Part shown: positions 8,378 through 27,952 of the stretch, one piece after another
How positions within the stretch are numbered: position 1 is the first letter of the stretch
Layout of the letters: each line of letters begins with the position of its first letter
Assembly: GCF_000333895.2 (NCBI RefSeq)
Contig: NZ_ANFM02000032.1
Location: 92,623 to 156,622, forward strand
DNA from: Grimontia indica
GTDB taxonomy: Bacteria > Pseudomonadota > Gammaproteobacteria > Enterobacterales > Vibrionaceae
DNA: 64,000 nt
Direction of reading: 5' to 3'
Notes under the pieces: model-generated
Seen by the model: only the letters and a program-made list of their open reading frames with translations
What the model was told of the DNA's origin: nothing
Databases searched by the model: none
Program-made: the position numbers and the translations under genes

Positions 8378-10138
8378 TTATGCATTGGCCGATAACGGCG
8401 CTTCTTGCAGTGACTGGCTGGATGCCACTTGGTTTCTCCCGGCATTTTTCGCACTATACAGTGCTCGGTCGGCCAAAGAAACTAAGTCGCCATAGTCCTG
8501 TCCGGCAACCGGGTATAGTGTCGCAATCCCCTGGCTGAGGGTGATTCTGTCAGCCACTTTGGAAAACTCGTGAGGAAGTCCTGCGGCTGTCAGTTCGTCA
8601 GCAATATTTTGAGCCACCACCAGTGCGCCATGCTCAGTAGTGTTGGGAAGAAGAATCGCGAATTCTTCCCCACCATAACGGGCCACCGCATCCAATGGAC
8701 GACGGATAACACGCTGGAAAACATCAGCCACCCGTCGTAGCGCTTCATCCCCCTGCTGATGACCATAGTTATCGTTGTACGGCTTAAAGTAGTCGATATC
8801 ACAGAGGATCAGCGAAAGTGGCTCTTGTTCACGGATGTGCGAGTGCCACATCTTCACCAGTTGCTCGTCAAAACTGCGTCGGTTTGCCACCTTGGTCAGG
8901 CCATCGACAAAGCTCAGCTCTTCCAGCTCCATGATGGCATCCGCCAGCTGCTGCTGAGTAGCTTTACGTTCTGTGACATCACGGGCAATCACCAGCACAC
9001 CAATGGTGTCATCAGTCGGGTCGCAGAACTGGGTTTTGGTGAGTTCATACCACACCATGGTGCCATCACGCTTCATCACCAAATCTTCGTATTTCACTGT
9101 GTCGCCATTTTCGAGCACAGGAACGTCAATCTTACGGTGTTGCGCAAGCACTTCCGGTTCCATCAGATCTTCAGCATTCTCGCCTTCAAGATCATCATGC
9201 GGGGCGCTCATTGCTTCTGCAAAGGCTGCATTCCCCCCCAGAAACTCATAGTTTTTGTTGTAGATGCCAATCGGGTCCAGACTGGCCTTAAAGATGGAGG
9301 TCAGCACATTACTGTGTTTTTTGAGCTGCTGCTCAACCTCCTGACGAGCTTCAATCTCTTGCTCCAGCGACTGTCGCATCATGTGCCAGTTGGTCACATC
9401 ATGGCTGATGCTCAGCGTACCGAATATGCTGTTTTCGTCATCAAGCAGTACGGTCTGATTAGATTCCAGCAGACAACTGTCACCATTAGGATTCGTCGTC
9501 CAGCTTTGCTGTGTACGTCTTCCTCGAGTGCTACCGTCAGCGGAGAAAATCAGGCCTTCCTGTTCCCGCCCTTTCCAGAACCTGTCGTAAGCCAGGTTTG
9601 AGCCAACAATTCGCCCTTCTTTATCCTGAAAACAGATCAATTCAGACAGAGAGTTAATGACACTTCGGAATATCTGACTGTCGTTTTCAGCAAACGGCTC
9701 GCTATACACAGCTTCGGATTTGGGCTCCAGCGAGACAATCCATATCCTCTGTCCGCCACACCAAACGGGCAGGCCGGAGAAACGGGCATGACGAGGAGTA
9801 CGATGATCGGAAACGGCGCGAAAATCTGCCGTCATTTCAACAAAAGGATGGGGCCAGCGGCGCGATGCCAATAGCGCGTTAATGGTTTCTTGTTCGCGCT
9901 CTCCACGAATACGGAACTTGTGTCCACGCGATTCGACATTAAACAGACGCACAAAACTGCGGTTCGCATACAAGATGCTTCCGTCTTTATGGTTAATAAT
10001 TGCTTTTGGAGAATGGAGATTGGCTAGATAGAGTTGCCAGGTTTTCATCGACATCACACGGCGATGGGAAACCCAGACCATTCCTAATAAAAAACCTACC
10101 AATAGCAATAACGAGGCTACCGGTAACCACTCAATCAT
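8378..10138 (-). CDS. Membrane-anchored PAS-GGDEF diguanylate cyclase
   Basis: The 586-residue protein has one N-terminal membrane helix (about 5-25). PAS-like modules follow at about 40-140, 155-255 (degenerate) and 275-395, with PAC-type ends (GTLSISHDVTN, VLVIARDVTERK). A GGDEF domain spans about 405-570. The active-site loop is GGEEF (489-493), and an RPLD I-site (480-483) lies five residues before it, so it should make cyclic di-GMP and be product-inhibited. SFVDGLTKVANRRSFD and CDIDYFKPYNDNYGH are the usual GGDEF signatures. It sits upstream of arcB on the same strand but is separated by a terminator, so it is a separate transcript. The signal sensed by the PAS modules cannot be read from the sequence. 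Confidence 0.88.
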   Translation of the reverse strand: MIEWLPVASLLLLVGFLLGMVWVSHRRVMSMKTWQLYLANLHSPKAIINHKDGSILYANRSFVRLFNVESRGHKFRIRGEREQETINALLASRRWPHPFVEMTADFRAVSDHRTPRHARFSGLPVWCGGQRIWIVSLEPKSEAVYSEPFAENDSQIFRSVINSLSELICFQDKEGRIVGSNLAYDRFWKGREQEGLIFSADGSTRGRRTQQSWTTNPNGDSCLLESNQTVLLDDENSIFGTLSISHDVTNWHMMRQSLEQEIEARQEVEQQLKKHSNVLTSIFKASLDPIGIYNKNYEFLGGNAAFAEAMSAPHDDLEGENAEDLMEPEVLAQHRKIDVPVLENGDTVKYEDLVMKRDGTMVWYELTKTQFCDPTDDTIGVLVIARDVTERKATQQQLADAIMELEELSFVDGLTKVANRRSFDEQLVKMWHSHIREQEPLSLILCDIDYFKPYNDNYGHQQGDEALRRVADVFQRVIRRPLDAVARYGGEEFAILLPNTTEHGALVVAQNIADELTAAGLPHEFSKVADRITLSQGIATLYPVAGQDYGDLVSLADRALYSAKNAGRNQVASSQSLQEAPLSANA

Positions 10139-10269
10139 CCTTCCACCTCTTGCCCGTCATCCCTGAAGAAGCATTTTTTGAATAAAAATCACGCTTCATC
10201 TTGCCACACGGTTATGAAAGAAAACGAATAGCCCTCATTGATTTTGCGAGGTATCAAACGTTGGTCACA

Positions 10270-11196
10270 TTATTGAGGAAAATGAAATCGCCGACTCGTC
10301 AAGCTACCCTGAACGCCTTTCACATTGAGCGCTCGAGCAATACCTGTCATCGCGAGCCAGCGGTTTTCACACCATTCTGGCGCCAGCAAGGTAGGCTTGC
10401 GAGCATTAGCAGAAACGCGGTGATAAACCACCTCTGCTGGTGTGCGCAAAATCATTTCAGATGCACTCTCGACATAATCGTCAAGTGAAATTGCATCAAG
10501 TCGCCCTGCCCGCCAAGCCTTTGCCATCACAGACCCCTCTACTATATGTAGTGGGTGAAGTTTAATGCCATCGGTTCCTGTCTCAATCACCTTATCAATC
10601 GTATTGATGTGATCGGCTTTGGTATCTCCAGGCAAACCGACGATCAGATGCGTACAAACATTTAACCCTAATGCACGCGCCTTTCGGGTTACCGCATCGT
10701 AACAGGCAAAATCGTGACCTCTATTGATGCGCTTTAACGTGTTGTCGTTGGCTGTTTGCAGACCAAGTTCCAACCAAATCTCGAACCCCTGTTCTTTATA
10801 GTGGGCAAGAAGATCAAGCACGGCATCTGGTACACAGTCAGGTCGGGTTCCTACACAAAGGCCAACGATGTCTGCGCTTTTCAACGCCTCCTCATACATA
10901 GCTTTGAGCTTTTCCACTTCCGCATAAGTACTGGTGTAAGCCTGAAAGTAAGCCAGATAACGCTTAGCTCTGTTTACTTCCGTTGCTCGCTGAGCAAGCT
11001 GCGTGGTGACAGACAACTGTTGTGCCGTTTCATCGGCAAACGAGGCCACATTACAGAAGGTACATCCGCCCCTTCCTAACGTACCGTCCCGATTAGGACA
11101 ACTGAAACCGCCATGCAGAGTGAGTTTGTGAACTTTTTCGCCATACCTGCGTTGTAAATCCTGACCAAAGGTATTCACCAGTTGATGAAGTTCCAT
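10270..11196 (-). CDS. yhcC: Radical SAM protein, YhcC family (TIGR01212)
   Basis: The 308-residue protein has the iron-sulfur cluster cysteines Cys33, Cys45 and Cys48 in SCPNRDGTLGRGGCTFC. This is the wide-spaced C-x11-C-x2-C arrangement of the YhcC family rather than the common Cx3Cx2C. GLCVGTRPDCVPD and HLIVGLPGDTKADH are typical Elp3-like radical-SAM motifs. The substrate of the family is not established to my knowledge. In many gammaproteobacteria yhcC is next to gltB, as here, where gltB is divergent. The ribosome site (GGGCGG) is weak, but the start agrees with the family N-terminus. Confidence 0.85.
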   Translation of the reverse strand: MELHQLVNTFGQDLQRRYGEKVHKLTLHGGFSCPNRDGTLGRGGCTFCNVASFADETAQQLSVTTQLAQRATEVNRAKRYLAYFQAYTSTYAEVEKLKAMYEEALKSADIVGLCVGTRPDCVPDAVLDLLAHYKEQGFEIWLELGLQTANDNTLKRINRGHDFACYDAVTRKARALGLNVCTHLIVGLPGDTKADHINTIDKVIETGTDGIKLHPLHIVEGSVMAKAWRAGRLDAISLDDYVESASEMILRTPAEVVYHRVSANARKPTLLAPEWCENRWLAMTGIARALNVKGVQGSLTSRRFHFPQ

Positions 11197-11769
11197 CGTC
11201 GACCGCCCGAAAAGTTGGATAGAGGTAAAAAGCGCGCGATCCTAACATCCGACAAAAAGAGAAAACCTCGATCAAATCAATATTGGATTAAGTTTTCATC
11301 AACAAACTGAAAGTTTATTACATTTCTTTTACACATTGAAAAGTCACACTTCTCACCCACCTCCTACATATTCATCGAATCACCCTTATGGCGAATTTTT
11401 ATTCATTTGAAATAAAAATTCAGTCTAACGGAACCGTTTGCATAGCAATCAAAGTGCAACTTTTTATGGTAATTAATTTTCCGAAAATGTAGGATAGCTA
11501 CAGCTGCGTCCAAATTGTGAGCAATAAAATTCGCCAAATAGCGCCATGTTTTAGTGTGTTATATGGGTAATTACAAAAAGCGCAGCATTTCTGCATAGAA
11601 TTGCAAAAGGAGATGGTTACTGCTTTTAGGCAGTAATCGGGCTTGGTTGCCGCGAATAAACACATTTTGTGGATTCAAACTTGGCGACCGCTCAGCTGTG
11701 CCCGCAACAGGTACAGCAAGGGAAGACAAATGCTCCCCCTGCATTTGTGTCAACTGGAAGGACGTAAAC
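11197..11769 (+). other. Divergent control region of yhcC and the first gltB
   Basis: The 573 bp contain no supported gene. An A+T-rich stretch at 11280-11480 includes the long inverted repeat described separately. In-frame codons upstream of gltB run to 11647, but without a ribosome site. The sequence 11640-11760 is G+C-richer and probably transcribed leader. I see no -24/-12 sigma-54 promoter. Confidence 0.5.
11393..11421. promoter_or_regulatory. 29-bp inverted repeat, possible ArgR-type operator upstream of gltB
   Basis: GAATTTTTATT (11393-11403) and AATAAAAATTC (11411-11421) are perfect 11-bp arms around a 7-bp centre. The left half contains GAAT-TTTT-ATTCA, close to the ARG-box core TGAAT-WWWW-ATTCA; the right half is one base too long (TGAAATAAAAATTCA). 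ArgR and Lrp both act on E. coli gltBD. The repeat is certain; the regulator is inference. Confidence 0.35.
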
Positions 11770-16309
<4,540 letters not shown>

Positions 16310-16317
<8 letters not shown>

Positions 16318-17779
16318 GCCAACCGGATTTCTAGAATTTGGCCGTGAACTGCCGGCCAAAAAAGACCCTGCCGTTCGTATTCAGGACAATAAGGAATTTG
16401 TACTGAACGACGAGTTTGGCGAAAAAATTAATGAGCAATCTTCCCGCTGTATGGACTGTGGTGTGCCTTTCTGTCACAACGGCTGTCCAATCGGGAACAT
16501 TATTCCTGAGTTTAACGATGCGGTTTACCGCGACAGCTGGGAAGAAGCCTGGAACATCCTGAGCTCAACGAACAACTTCCCAGAGTTCACTGGCCGGGTT
16601 TGCCCGGCTCCATGTGAAAGCTCTTGTGTCTTGGGTATTAACCAGGATCCAATCACCATCTGCAACATTGAAAAAACCATCGTGGAAACAGCATACCGCG
16701 AAGGTTATGCCAAGCCAAAAACCCCGACGGCCCGCACAGGTAAGAAAGTGGCGATCATCGGTTCAGGTCCTGCAGGTCTTGCAGCGGCTGAGCAGCTCAA
16801 CAGCGCTGGTCACTCTGTGACTGTGTTTGAGCGTGATGAAAAAGTCGGTGGCCTACTGCGTTTTGGTATCCCAGACTTCAAGCTGGGTATGGACGTGATT
16901 GACCGTAAAATCAGCCTGATGGCAGAAGCGGGTATCGAGTTTAAAGTCAACGCCCATGTTGGCGTTGATGTTAACGCTCAGCAAATCCGTCAGGACTACG
17001 ATGTAGTACTCCTGACAGGTGGTTCTACTGTGCCACGCAACCTGCCAATCCCGGGCCGTGAGCTCAAAGGCGTGCACTTTGCAATGGAATTTCTGGGTCA
17101 GAACAACCGCCGTGCAAACGGTATGGATCTGAAAACTGAGGAAATCCACGCCAAAGGCAAACACGTTGTGGTTATCGGCGGTGGTGATACAGGCTCTGAC
17201 TGTGTGGGCACATCAAACCGTCATGGTGCGGCAAGCATTACGCAGGTGGAAATCATGCCGATCCCACCAGAGAAGCGCCCTGCGAACATGCCGTGGCCTC
17301 AGTACCCGATGATCCTGCGCACGTCGACTTCTCACGAAGAAGGCTGTGAACGTCACTGGAACATTCTGACCAAAGAGTTTATCAGCGACGAAAACGGCAA
17401 CGTGAAAGCACTGCGCATGGCTGACATCGTATGGAAAGACGCAGCACCTGGTGAGCGTCCAACCTTCGAAGAAGTTGCAGGCTCTGAGCGTGAAATCCCT
17501 TGTGATCTGGCATTCCTGGCGATGGGCTTCTTGCACCCAGAACCACACGGCGTGCTGGCACAACTTGATGTGGCACTGGATGACCGCGGCAATGTTGCAA
17601 CACAGGACTTCCAGACCAACCAGAAAGGTGTATTCGCTGCAGGCGATATGCGTACAGGCCAGTCACTGGTCGTACGTTGTATCAATGAAGGCCGTGAATG
17701 TGCCCGCTCTATCGATGCATATCTGATGGGCGGCACCAACCTCGAGGCCAAAGCGGACTCACTGATGCTCTCCGCATAA
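16310..17779 (+). CDS. gltD: Glutamate synthase small subunit, first copy
   Basis: The 489-residue protein has the N-terminal 4Fe-4S cysteine clusters (CMDCGVPFCHNGCPIGN, VCPAPCESSC), an FAD site (IIGSGPAGLAAAE near residue 150) and an NADPH site (VIGGGDTGSDC near 285). It feeds electrons from NADPH to the large subunit. The ATG at 16310 lies inside the end of gltB (8-nt overlap), so translation is coupled. The type, with PIPPEKRPANMPWPQYP, differs from the E. coli-like GltD encoded at 22706 and matches the partner gltB just upstream. Confidence 0.95.
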
Positions 17780-17806
17780 AAATAACGAGTGTTATCTTCC
17801 AGTTTT

Positions 17807-17833
17807 GCCAGCCCTCTGCGGCTGGCTTTTTTC
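17807..17833 (+). terminator. Terminator of the first gltBD operon
   Basis: GCCAGCC (17807-17813) pairs with GGCTGGC (17820-17826), followed by T6. Confidence 0.88.
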
Positions 17834-18056
17834 GTTTTGAGCCCACTTAAAAGCTTCACCGACCAAAAATTGAAAGCTTTTCATAAATAAGCCCCCAGAT
17901 AGACCAAGTTAATCTCTGCGACAGACTTAAAAAAACCGCCATAAAATGCTGCATGTAGGCAGTGCTTTCGACATATATAGCTGTTAATCGCCAAAGTTAA
18001 TGTAATGTGACGAAATTTGACCTCTTCATCATTAACGGATAAGTTGATTGGCTCGC

Positions 18057-18209
18057 ATACCCATGTGACCTGACGCAACAAAGTTCAGGCCATATGGGTA
18101 TACGTAAAATCGAGACTGATTTTTCGGTAAAACACACTCCCAGGAAGGGAGGCCACTGAAAATCAGATGCCAGGACGGCATGAAAAACTGCAGTCGCTGC
18201 GTAACGCAG
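18057..18209 (+). other. Structured leader upstream of the second gltB (three successive stem-loops)
   Basis: In the 448-bp gap between the GOGAT operons three inverted repeats follow one another. The first pairs 18057-18073 with 18085-18101 (15 of 17 matches). The second pairs 18116-18125 with 18158-18166 and encloses a CTCCC/GGGAG hairpin (18137-18151). The third is CTGCG-TAA-CGCAG at 18197-18209, just before the GGGAG ribosome site. No U tract follows any of them. The rest of the gap (17834-18056) is A+T-rich and shows no gene. I cannot match this to a known riboswitch. Confidence 0.5.
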
Positions 18210-18227
18210 TCGCAAGGGAGAATTGCA

Positions 18228-24121
<5,894 letters not shown>

Positions 24122-24142
24122 GCCGACTTCAAAACCGACAGA

Positions 24143-24169
24143 AAAGTGCCTGCAAAGGCACTTTTTTTT
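24143..24169 (+). terminator. Terminator of the second gltBD operon
   Basis: AGTGCC (24145-24150) and GGCACT (24157-24162), extended by A and T runs, form the stem; T8 follows. Confidence 0.88.
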
Positions 24170-24229
24170 CGCCCCAATTTTCGCCCGTGATACACTCTCG
24201 CTATTCCCTGATTATCAAAGAGCAACAAG

Positions 24230-24931
24230 ATGAAAATCGGTATTATCGGTGCCATGGAGCAGGAAGTAACCCTGCTAAAAAGCAAGATCAACAACTGCCA
24301 ACTGCAAGAGATTGGTGGCAGCAAATTTTATACGGGTGACTTGAATGGCGTAGACGTGGTGCTGCTGCAATCAGGTATTGGTAAAGTGGCGGCGGCAGTG
24401 GGCACATCCATCCTGCTGGAGCGTTTCAAACCAACAGCTGTGATCAACACAGGTTCTGCGGGCGGCTTCGATACCAGCCTAAATCTGGGTGACGTTGTGA
24501 TTTCTACCGATGTGGCTTACCACGATGCTGACGTGACCGCATTTGGTTACACCATGGGTCAAATGGCTGGCCAGCCAGCGACTTTTACCTCTGACGCAAA
24601 GCTGATGGATGTGGCAGAGCAAGCACTGGCAGCGATGGAGCCAGCGCCACACGCAGTTCGCGGTCTGATTTGTACCGGTGATGCGTTTGTGTGTACCGCT
24701 GAGCGTCAAAACTACATCCGTGAACACTTCCCAACTGTGATTGCAGTAGAGATGGAAGCGGCAGCAATTGCTCAGGCGTGTCACCAGTTCAAAGTACCGT
24801 TTGTGGTAGTTCGCGCTATCTCTGACGTTGCTGATAAAGAATCGCCAATGACGTTTGATGAATTCCTGCCGCTGGCAGCGAAAAGCTCAAGCGCCATGGT
24901 TGAAAAAATGGTCGAGTTGCTGAAAGCGTGA
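24230..24931 (+). CDS. mtnN: 5'-methylthioadenosine / S-adenosylhomocysteine nucleosidase
   Basis: The 233-residue protein matches E. coli Pfs/MtnN over its whole length. Glu12 (MEQEV), Glu176 (VEMEAAAI) and Asp199 (AISDVAD) correspond to the catalytic E12, E174 and D197 of E. coli. It hydrolyses methylthioadenosine and S-adenosylhomocysteine, releasing adenine; S-ribosylhomocysteine then feeds LuxS and autoinducer-2 formation. Its stop codon overlaps the cbiB start (TGATG), so the three genes mtnN-cbiB-btuF form one coupled operon. Confidence 0.96.
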   Translation: MKIGIIGAMEQEVTLLKSKINNCQLQEIGGSKFYTGDLNGVDVVLLQSGIGKVAAAVGTSILLERFKPTAVINTGSAGGFDTSLNLGDVVISTDVAYHDADVTAFGYTMGQMAGQPATFTSDAKLMDVAEQALAAMEPAPHAVRGLICTGDAFVCTAERQNYIREHFPTVIAVEMEAAAIAQACHQFKVPFVVVRAISDVADKESPMTFDEFLPLAAKSSSAMVEKMVELLKA

Positions 24932-25896
24932 TGACCGAGCTCTCCACACCGTTTGAAGCACTGTTAAACCACACCACATTGCTTGCGATGTGGGGAGCCC
25001 TTATTTTGCATTGGTTCTTCCCAGTGCCTGCCTATATCAGCCCTGTTACCATATGGCGTCGCGTTGCCGAAGCCATCTCCGACAAGGTCAATCACGAAGA
25101 AGACTCTCCGGAGCAGCAACGCCTTTCCGGCGGTTTAGCGCTCGCTGTGATGTGGCTGACCCTAGCAGTGCTTTTAGTCGCCTTAAAGCAAATTGTCTGG
25201 ATTGGCTGGTTATTCGACCTTCTGTTGCTTTGGCTGGCATTAAGTTGGAAGCCCCTGACTGAGCTCGCGATGCAGGTCGAGCAAGCGCTCATTCGTGACG
25301 ACAAGCCTGCAGCTCGAACCTTGCTGTCACAAACACTGAACCGCCAAACCCATTCACTCTCTCCAGTTGGTATTGCCAAAGCCAGTTGTGAAACACTACT
25401 GGTGGGGTATGCGCGAGGCCTTGTCTGCGTGCTGTTCTGGTATGCCGTTTTCGGTGGTATTGGCGCATTTCTTTACACGCTGGTAGCGCAACTTGCCCGT
25501 GTCTGGCCTCCCCGCCGACAAGAGTTCTCCCAGTTTGGATTGGCTGCCTCAGGCTTTCTTGCTTTGCTCGATTGGATACCATCCCGCTTATTTGCGCTTC
25601 TCATTGCCGCCGGACACCGCTTTGACCCTGCACTCACGGCAATCCGTGAACATGGACAAAGCTGGTCAGTGAACGGCGCGGGCTGGCTCCTTGCCGCATC
25701 CGGTGCCAAGCTGCAGCTTTCCCTGGGTGGCCCCGCCATCTATGACAGCGAGAAATGCACTCGCCCCAGTATTGGCGGAAGCGTTGCCGCTTCTCCTATA
25801 CACCTAGCACTGTTGAATCAACAACTGAGGCAAAAGGCCTTGCTCTGGATCCTCATCCAAAGTTTCCTGATGTGGTTTACCCACGGATTATCATGA
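24931..25896 (+). CDS. cbiB: Cobalamin biosynthesis membrane protein CbiB/CobD (adenosylcobinamide-phosphate synthase)
   Basis: The 321-residue protein is rich in membrane helices (about 13-30, 68-105, 155-190, 210-235, 300-320) and has the family block DWIPSRLFALLIAAG near residue 210 and a C-terminal AGWLLAASGAKLQLSLGG. CbiB attaches aminopropanol phosphate to adenosylcobyric acid. No other de novo corrin genes are here, so a salvage role is more likely, which fits the adjacent btuF. The ATG at 24931 overlaps the mtnN stop; a GTG one codon earlier is also possible. The stop overlaps btuF by ATGA. Confidence 0.82.
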   Translation: MTELSTPFEALLNHTTLLAMWGALILHWFFPVPAYISPVTIWRRVAEAISDKVNHEEDSPEQQRLSGGLALAVMWLTLAVLLVALKQIVWIGWLFDLLLLWLALSWKPLTELAMQVEQALIRDDKPAARTLLSQTLNRQTHSLSPVGIAKASCETLLVGYARGLVCVLFWYAVFGGIGAFLYTLVAQLARVWPPRRQEFSQFGLAASGFLALLDWIPSRLFALLIAAGHRFDPALTAIREHGQSWSVNGAGWLLAASGAKLQLSLGGPAIYDSEKCTRPSIGGSVAASPIHLALLNQQLRQKALLWILIQSFLMWFTHGLS

Positions 25897-26717
25897 TGTT
25901 CCGTTTTTTACTGGTTTTACTTTTTCTTCCATCCTTCACCTTTGCCGAACCACTTCGCGTTATCAGTCTTTCTCCACATACCACAGAGCTCGCATTTGAA
26001 GCGGGGCTGGGAGATAACCTGATTGCAGTCAGTGCTCACAGCGATTACCCACCAGCAGCATTGAAACTTGAGCAGGTAGCCAACTACCGCGGGATCAATA
26101 TTGAACGTGTCGTCACGCTTAAACCGGATTTGGTGCTGGCGTGGAAAGGCGGAAATCCAGATAAAGAACTCGCCAAGCTCGAAAGGCTTGGCATTGAAGT
26201 GTTCTACTCGAATCCGCACTCTCTTTACGACGCTGCCGATAACATTGAAAAGCTGGGTGAGTGGTCAGAAAACCCGGCTTTAGCCAAAGCTCGCGCTGAT
26301 GGCGTTCGTGAAGAGCTGGCAAGCATTGAAGCAGCGCAAGCGGGAAAGTCCAAGGTATCCTATTTTTACCAACTCAGTGAATCACCGTTGCTCACAAACA
26401 ACGGCGATCATTGGCCACAGCCTCTGTTTTCTCTCTGTGGCGGCGAAAACATCTTCGCAGAAAGCGCCGCTCCTTATCCTCAGGTCAGCATGGAGCAGAT
26501 TGTAGTGAGAAAACCACTAGCGATTTTTTACCCTGCGGATCGTGAGAAACCTATGGCTGGTTGGCAAAAATGGCAGGACTTTATCCCCGCAGTAAAAAAC
26601 AGCGCTATCTTTGCAATAACCGGAGACTGGCTGAATCGTCCAACACCAAGAGCACTAAAAGCGGTAAGACAGATATGCCTCGCGATGGATAAGGTAAGAG
26701 GCGATCTCGATCACTAA
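25893..26717 (+). CDS. btuF: Vitamin B12-binding periplasmic protein
   Basis: The 274-residue protein has a signal peptide (MMFRFLLVLLFLPSFTFA) and then the BtuF/FhuD-like fold: LRVISLSPHTTELAFEAGLGD, VVTLKPDLVLAWKGGNP and CGGENIFAES. It carries cobalamin to the BtuCD transporter, which is encoded elsewhere. The ATG at 25893 shares ATGA with the cbiB stop; a second ATG follows at 25896. The gene ends the mtnN-cbiB-btuF operon. I see no strong terminator directly after it, only the repeat element at 26853. Confidence 0.9.
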   Translation: MMFRFLLVLLFLPSFTFAEPLRVISLSPHTTELAFEAGLGDNLIAVSAHSDYPPAALKLEQVANYRGINIERVVTLKPDLVLAWKGGNPDKELAKLERLGIEVFYSNPHSLYDAADNIEKLGEWSENPALAKARADGVREELASIEAAQAGKSKVSYFYQLSESPLLTNNGDHWPQPLFSLCGGENIFAESAAPYPQVSMEQIVVRKPLAIFYPADREKPMAGWQKWQDFIPAVKNSAIFAITGDWLNRPTPRALKAVRQICLAMDKVRGDLDH

Positions 26718-26852
26718 TTCAAATAGTGGCTTGCAGAAGCTCTGTCTGTTGGATTGCCCGCCACCAAGTTTCACGTAAAATCGCGCGCGCTTAACCAATC
26801 CGTGTTACTGGAACTCCGTGTCACAATAAAAAATAAGACCCAGAGTAATATT

Positions 26853-27114
26853 AGGGTCTGTTGAGCTTTGGTGATGATTTTTGCAGCAGTTTGTGGGGAT
26901 TTTATGCAAGGCAGAGGCTTCGATGTGTAGCTAGCCTACATGAGAAGCCGATAACGCAGGAGAAAGTCCCCACAAACGCTGCCCGAAGGGTTCTGCCCTA
27001 AACGTTTTATGCTTTGTTGAGGTGTATTTGCTTAGAGTGGGCGGCACACACCTCGCCGCGCCTAAAACGCTTAGGGCTAGAACAAAATTTAACCACCAAA
27101 GCTCAATAGACCCT
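26853..27114. mobile_element. Non-coding 262-bp inverted-repeat element (MITE-like) with a four-way-junction fold
   Basis: The ends are 21-bp inverted repeats differing at one base (26853-26873 and 27094-27114; AGGGTCTGTTGAGCTTTGG at the left). Inside are two further long stems. Stem A pairs 26883-26899 with 26967-26982 and has a tip hairpin at about 26916-26949. Stem B pairs 26990-27009 with 27063-27083 and has a tip hairpin GAGGTGT/ACACCTC (27019-27025, 27048-27054). No ORF of note lies within, and no clear target duplication flanks it. It fills the gap between btuF and yadS. The shape suggests a non-autonomous mobile element or interspersed structured repeat. Confidence 0.65.
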
Positions 27115-27164
27115 CGTAGTAGACGTCAGATTGGATGTTTGATTAAGGGATGAAATAGCGCTTT

Positions 27165-27776
27165 ATGCTTCTGTATATTTTAGACATGTTTGGTACGGCA
27201 GTCTTCGCCATATCAGGCGTATTACTTGCCAGTAAGTTAAGAATGGATCCCTTTGGAATGATCGTTCTTGCTATGGTCACCGCAATCGGCGGCGGTACCA
27301 TTCGTGATATGGCATTAGGCGCAACACCGGTCTTTTGGGTCAACCAGCCGGAATACCTTTGGATGATCCTTGTCACCTGTATTCTTTCCATGTTGCTTAT
27401 CCGTCAACCGCGTCGCCTGCCGTGGTACTTTTTGCCCGTGGCAGATGCCATCGGTCTGGCCGTTTTTGTTGCTATCGGTGTCGATAAAGCGCTGAGCTAT
27501 GGTGCTTCCCCCATGGTCGCGGTGATCATGGGTGTGATTACCGGCTGTGGTGGCGGTATCATCCGCGACGTACTCGCTCGGGAAATCCCGATGCTTTTCA
27601 GAACCGAAGTCTACGCAACTGCCTGTATTGCTGGTGGAATTATCCATACAGTGGCTTTGGCAGCCAACGTGGATGTCGAAATAGCGTCCATTGCCGGCAT
27701 GATCACTACCTTGCTGATCAGGCTTGCTGCGATACGCTGGCACCTTTCTCTGCCTGTATTCGGTTCAGGGAAGTAA
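27165..27776 (+). CDS. yadS: TRIC/UPF0126-family inner membrane protein YadS
   Basis: The 203-residue protein has about seven hydrophobic segments and two copies of the family hallmark, GGGTIRD (about 45) and GGGIIRD (about 131), as in bacterial TRIC-type channels. It matches E. coli YadS closely (LDMFGTAVFAISGVLLASKLRMDPFG, TALLIRLAAIRWHL-like end). The probable role is a monovalent cation channel; the physiological substrate is not settled. No good ribosome site lies at normal spacing (AAGGGA is 15 bp away), but the start matches the family. The MITE-like element ends 50 bp upstream. Confidence 0.87.
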   Translation: MLLYILDMFGTAVFAISGVLLASKLRMDPFGMIVLAMVTAIGGGTIRDMALGATPVFWVNQPEYLWMILVTCILSMLLIRQPRRLPWYFLPVADAIGLAVFVAIGVDKALSYGASPMVAVIMGVITGCGGGIIRDVLAREIPMLFRTEVYATACIAGGIIHTVALAANVDVEIASIAGMITTLLIRLAAIRWHLSLPVFGSGK

Positions 27777-27795
27777 CTGCAGTTTCAAGCATTTA

Positions 27796-27823
27796 GAACG
27801 CGCCTCTTGGGCGCGTTTTTTGT
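27796..27823 (+). terminator. yadS terminator
   Basis: ACGCGCC (27798-27804) pairs with GGCGCGT (27810-27816), followed by T6. Confidence 0.88.
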
Positions 27824-27910
27824 TTCTTTTCCAGAAACATCCGCCTCTCATTCTGTTTCATCGTTTCCGCGCGACAGATCTCGATCTGGCGATCATCTCA
27901 TCCACTTAAG

Positions 27911-27942
27911 CCATTAAATAAACTTTTTACTTTATTTAATGG
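27911..27942. promoter_or_regulatory. Palindromic operator candidate, upstream copy
   Basis: CCATTAAATAAA (27911-27922) and TTTATTTAATGG (27931-27942) are perfect 12-bp arms around 8 bp. The inner pattern ATTAAATAAA-N8-TTTATTTAAT recurs 41 bp downstream in the second copy. The pair probably binds a dimeric repressor or activator controlling the operon at 27997. Confidence 0.55.
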
Positions 27943-27952
27943 CGATCCGATC

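Noticed and set aside
26853..27114. Insertion sequence
   Set aside because: Terminal repeats are present, but there is no transposase ORF or remnant, and no clear target duplication; described as a non-coding element instead.
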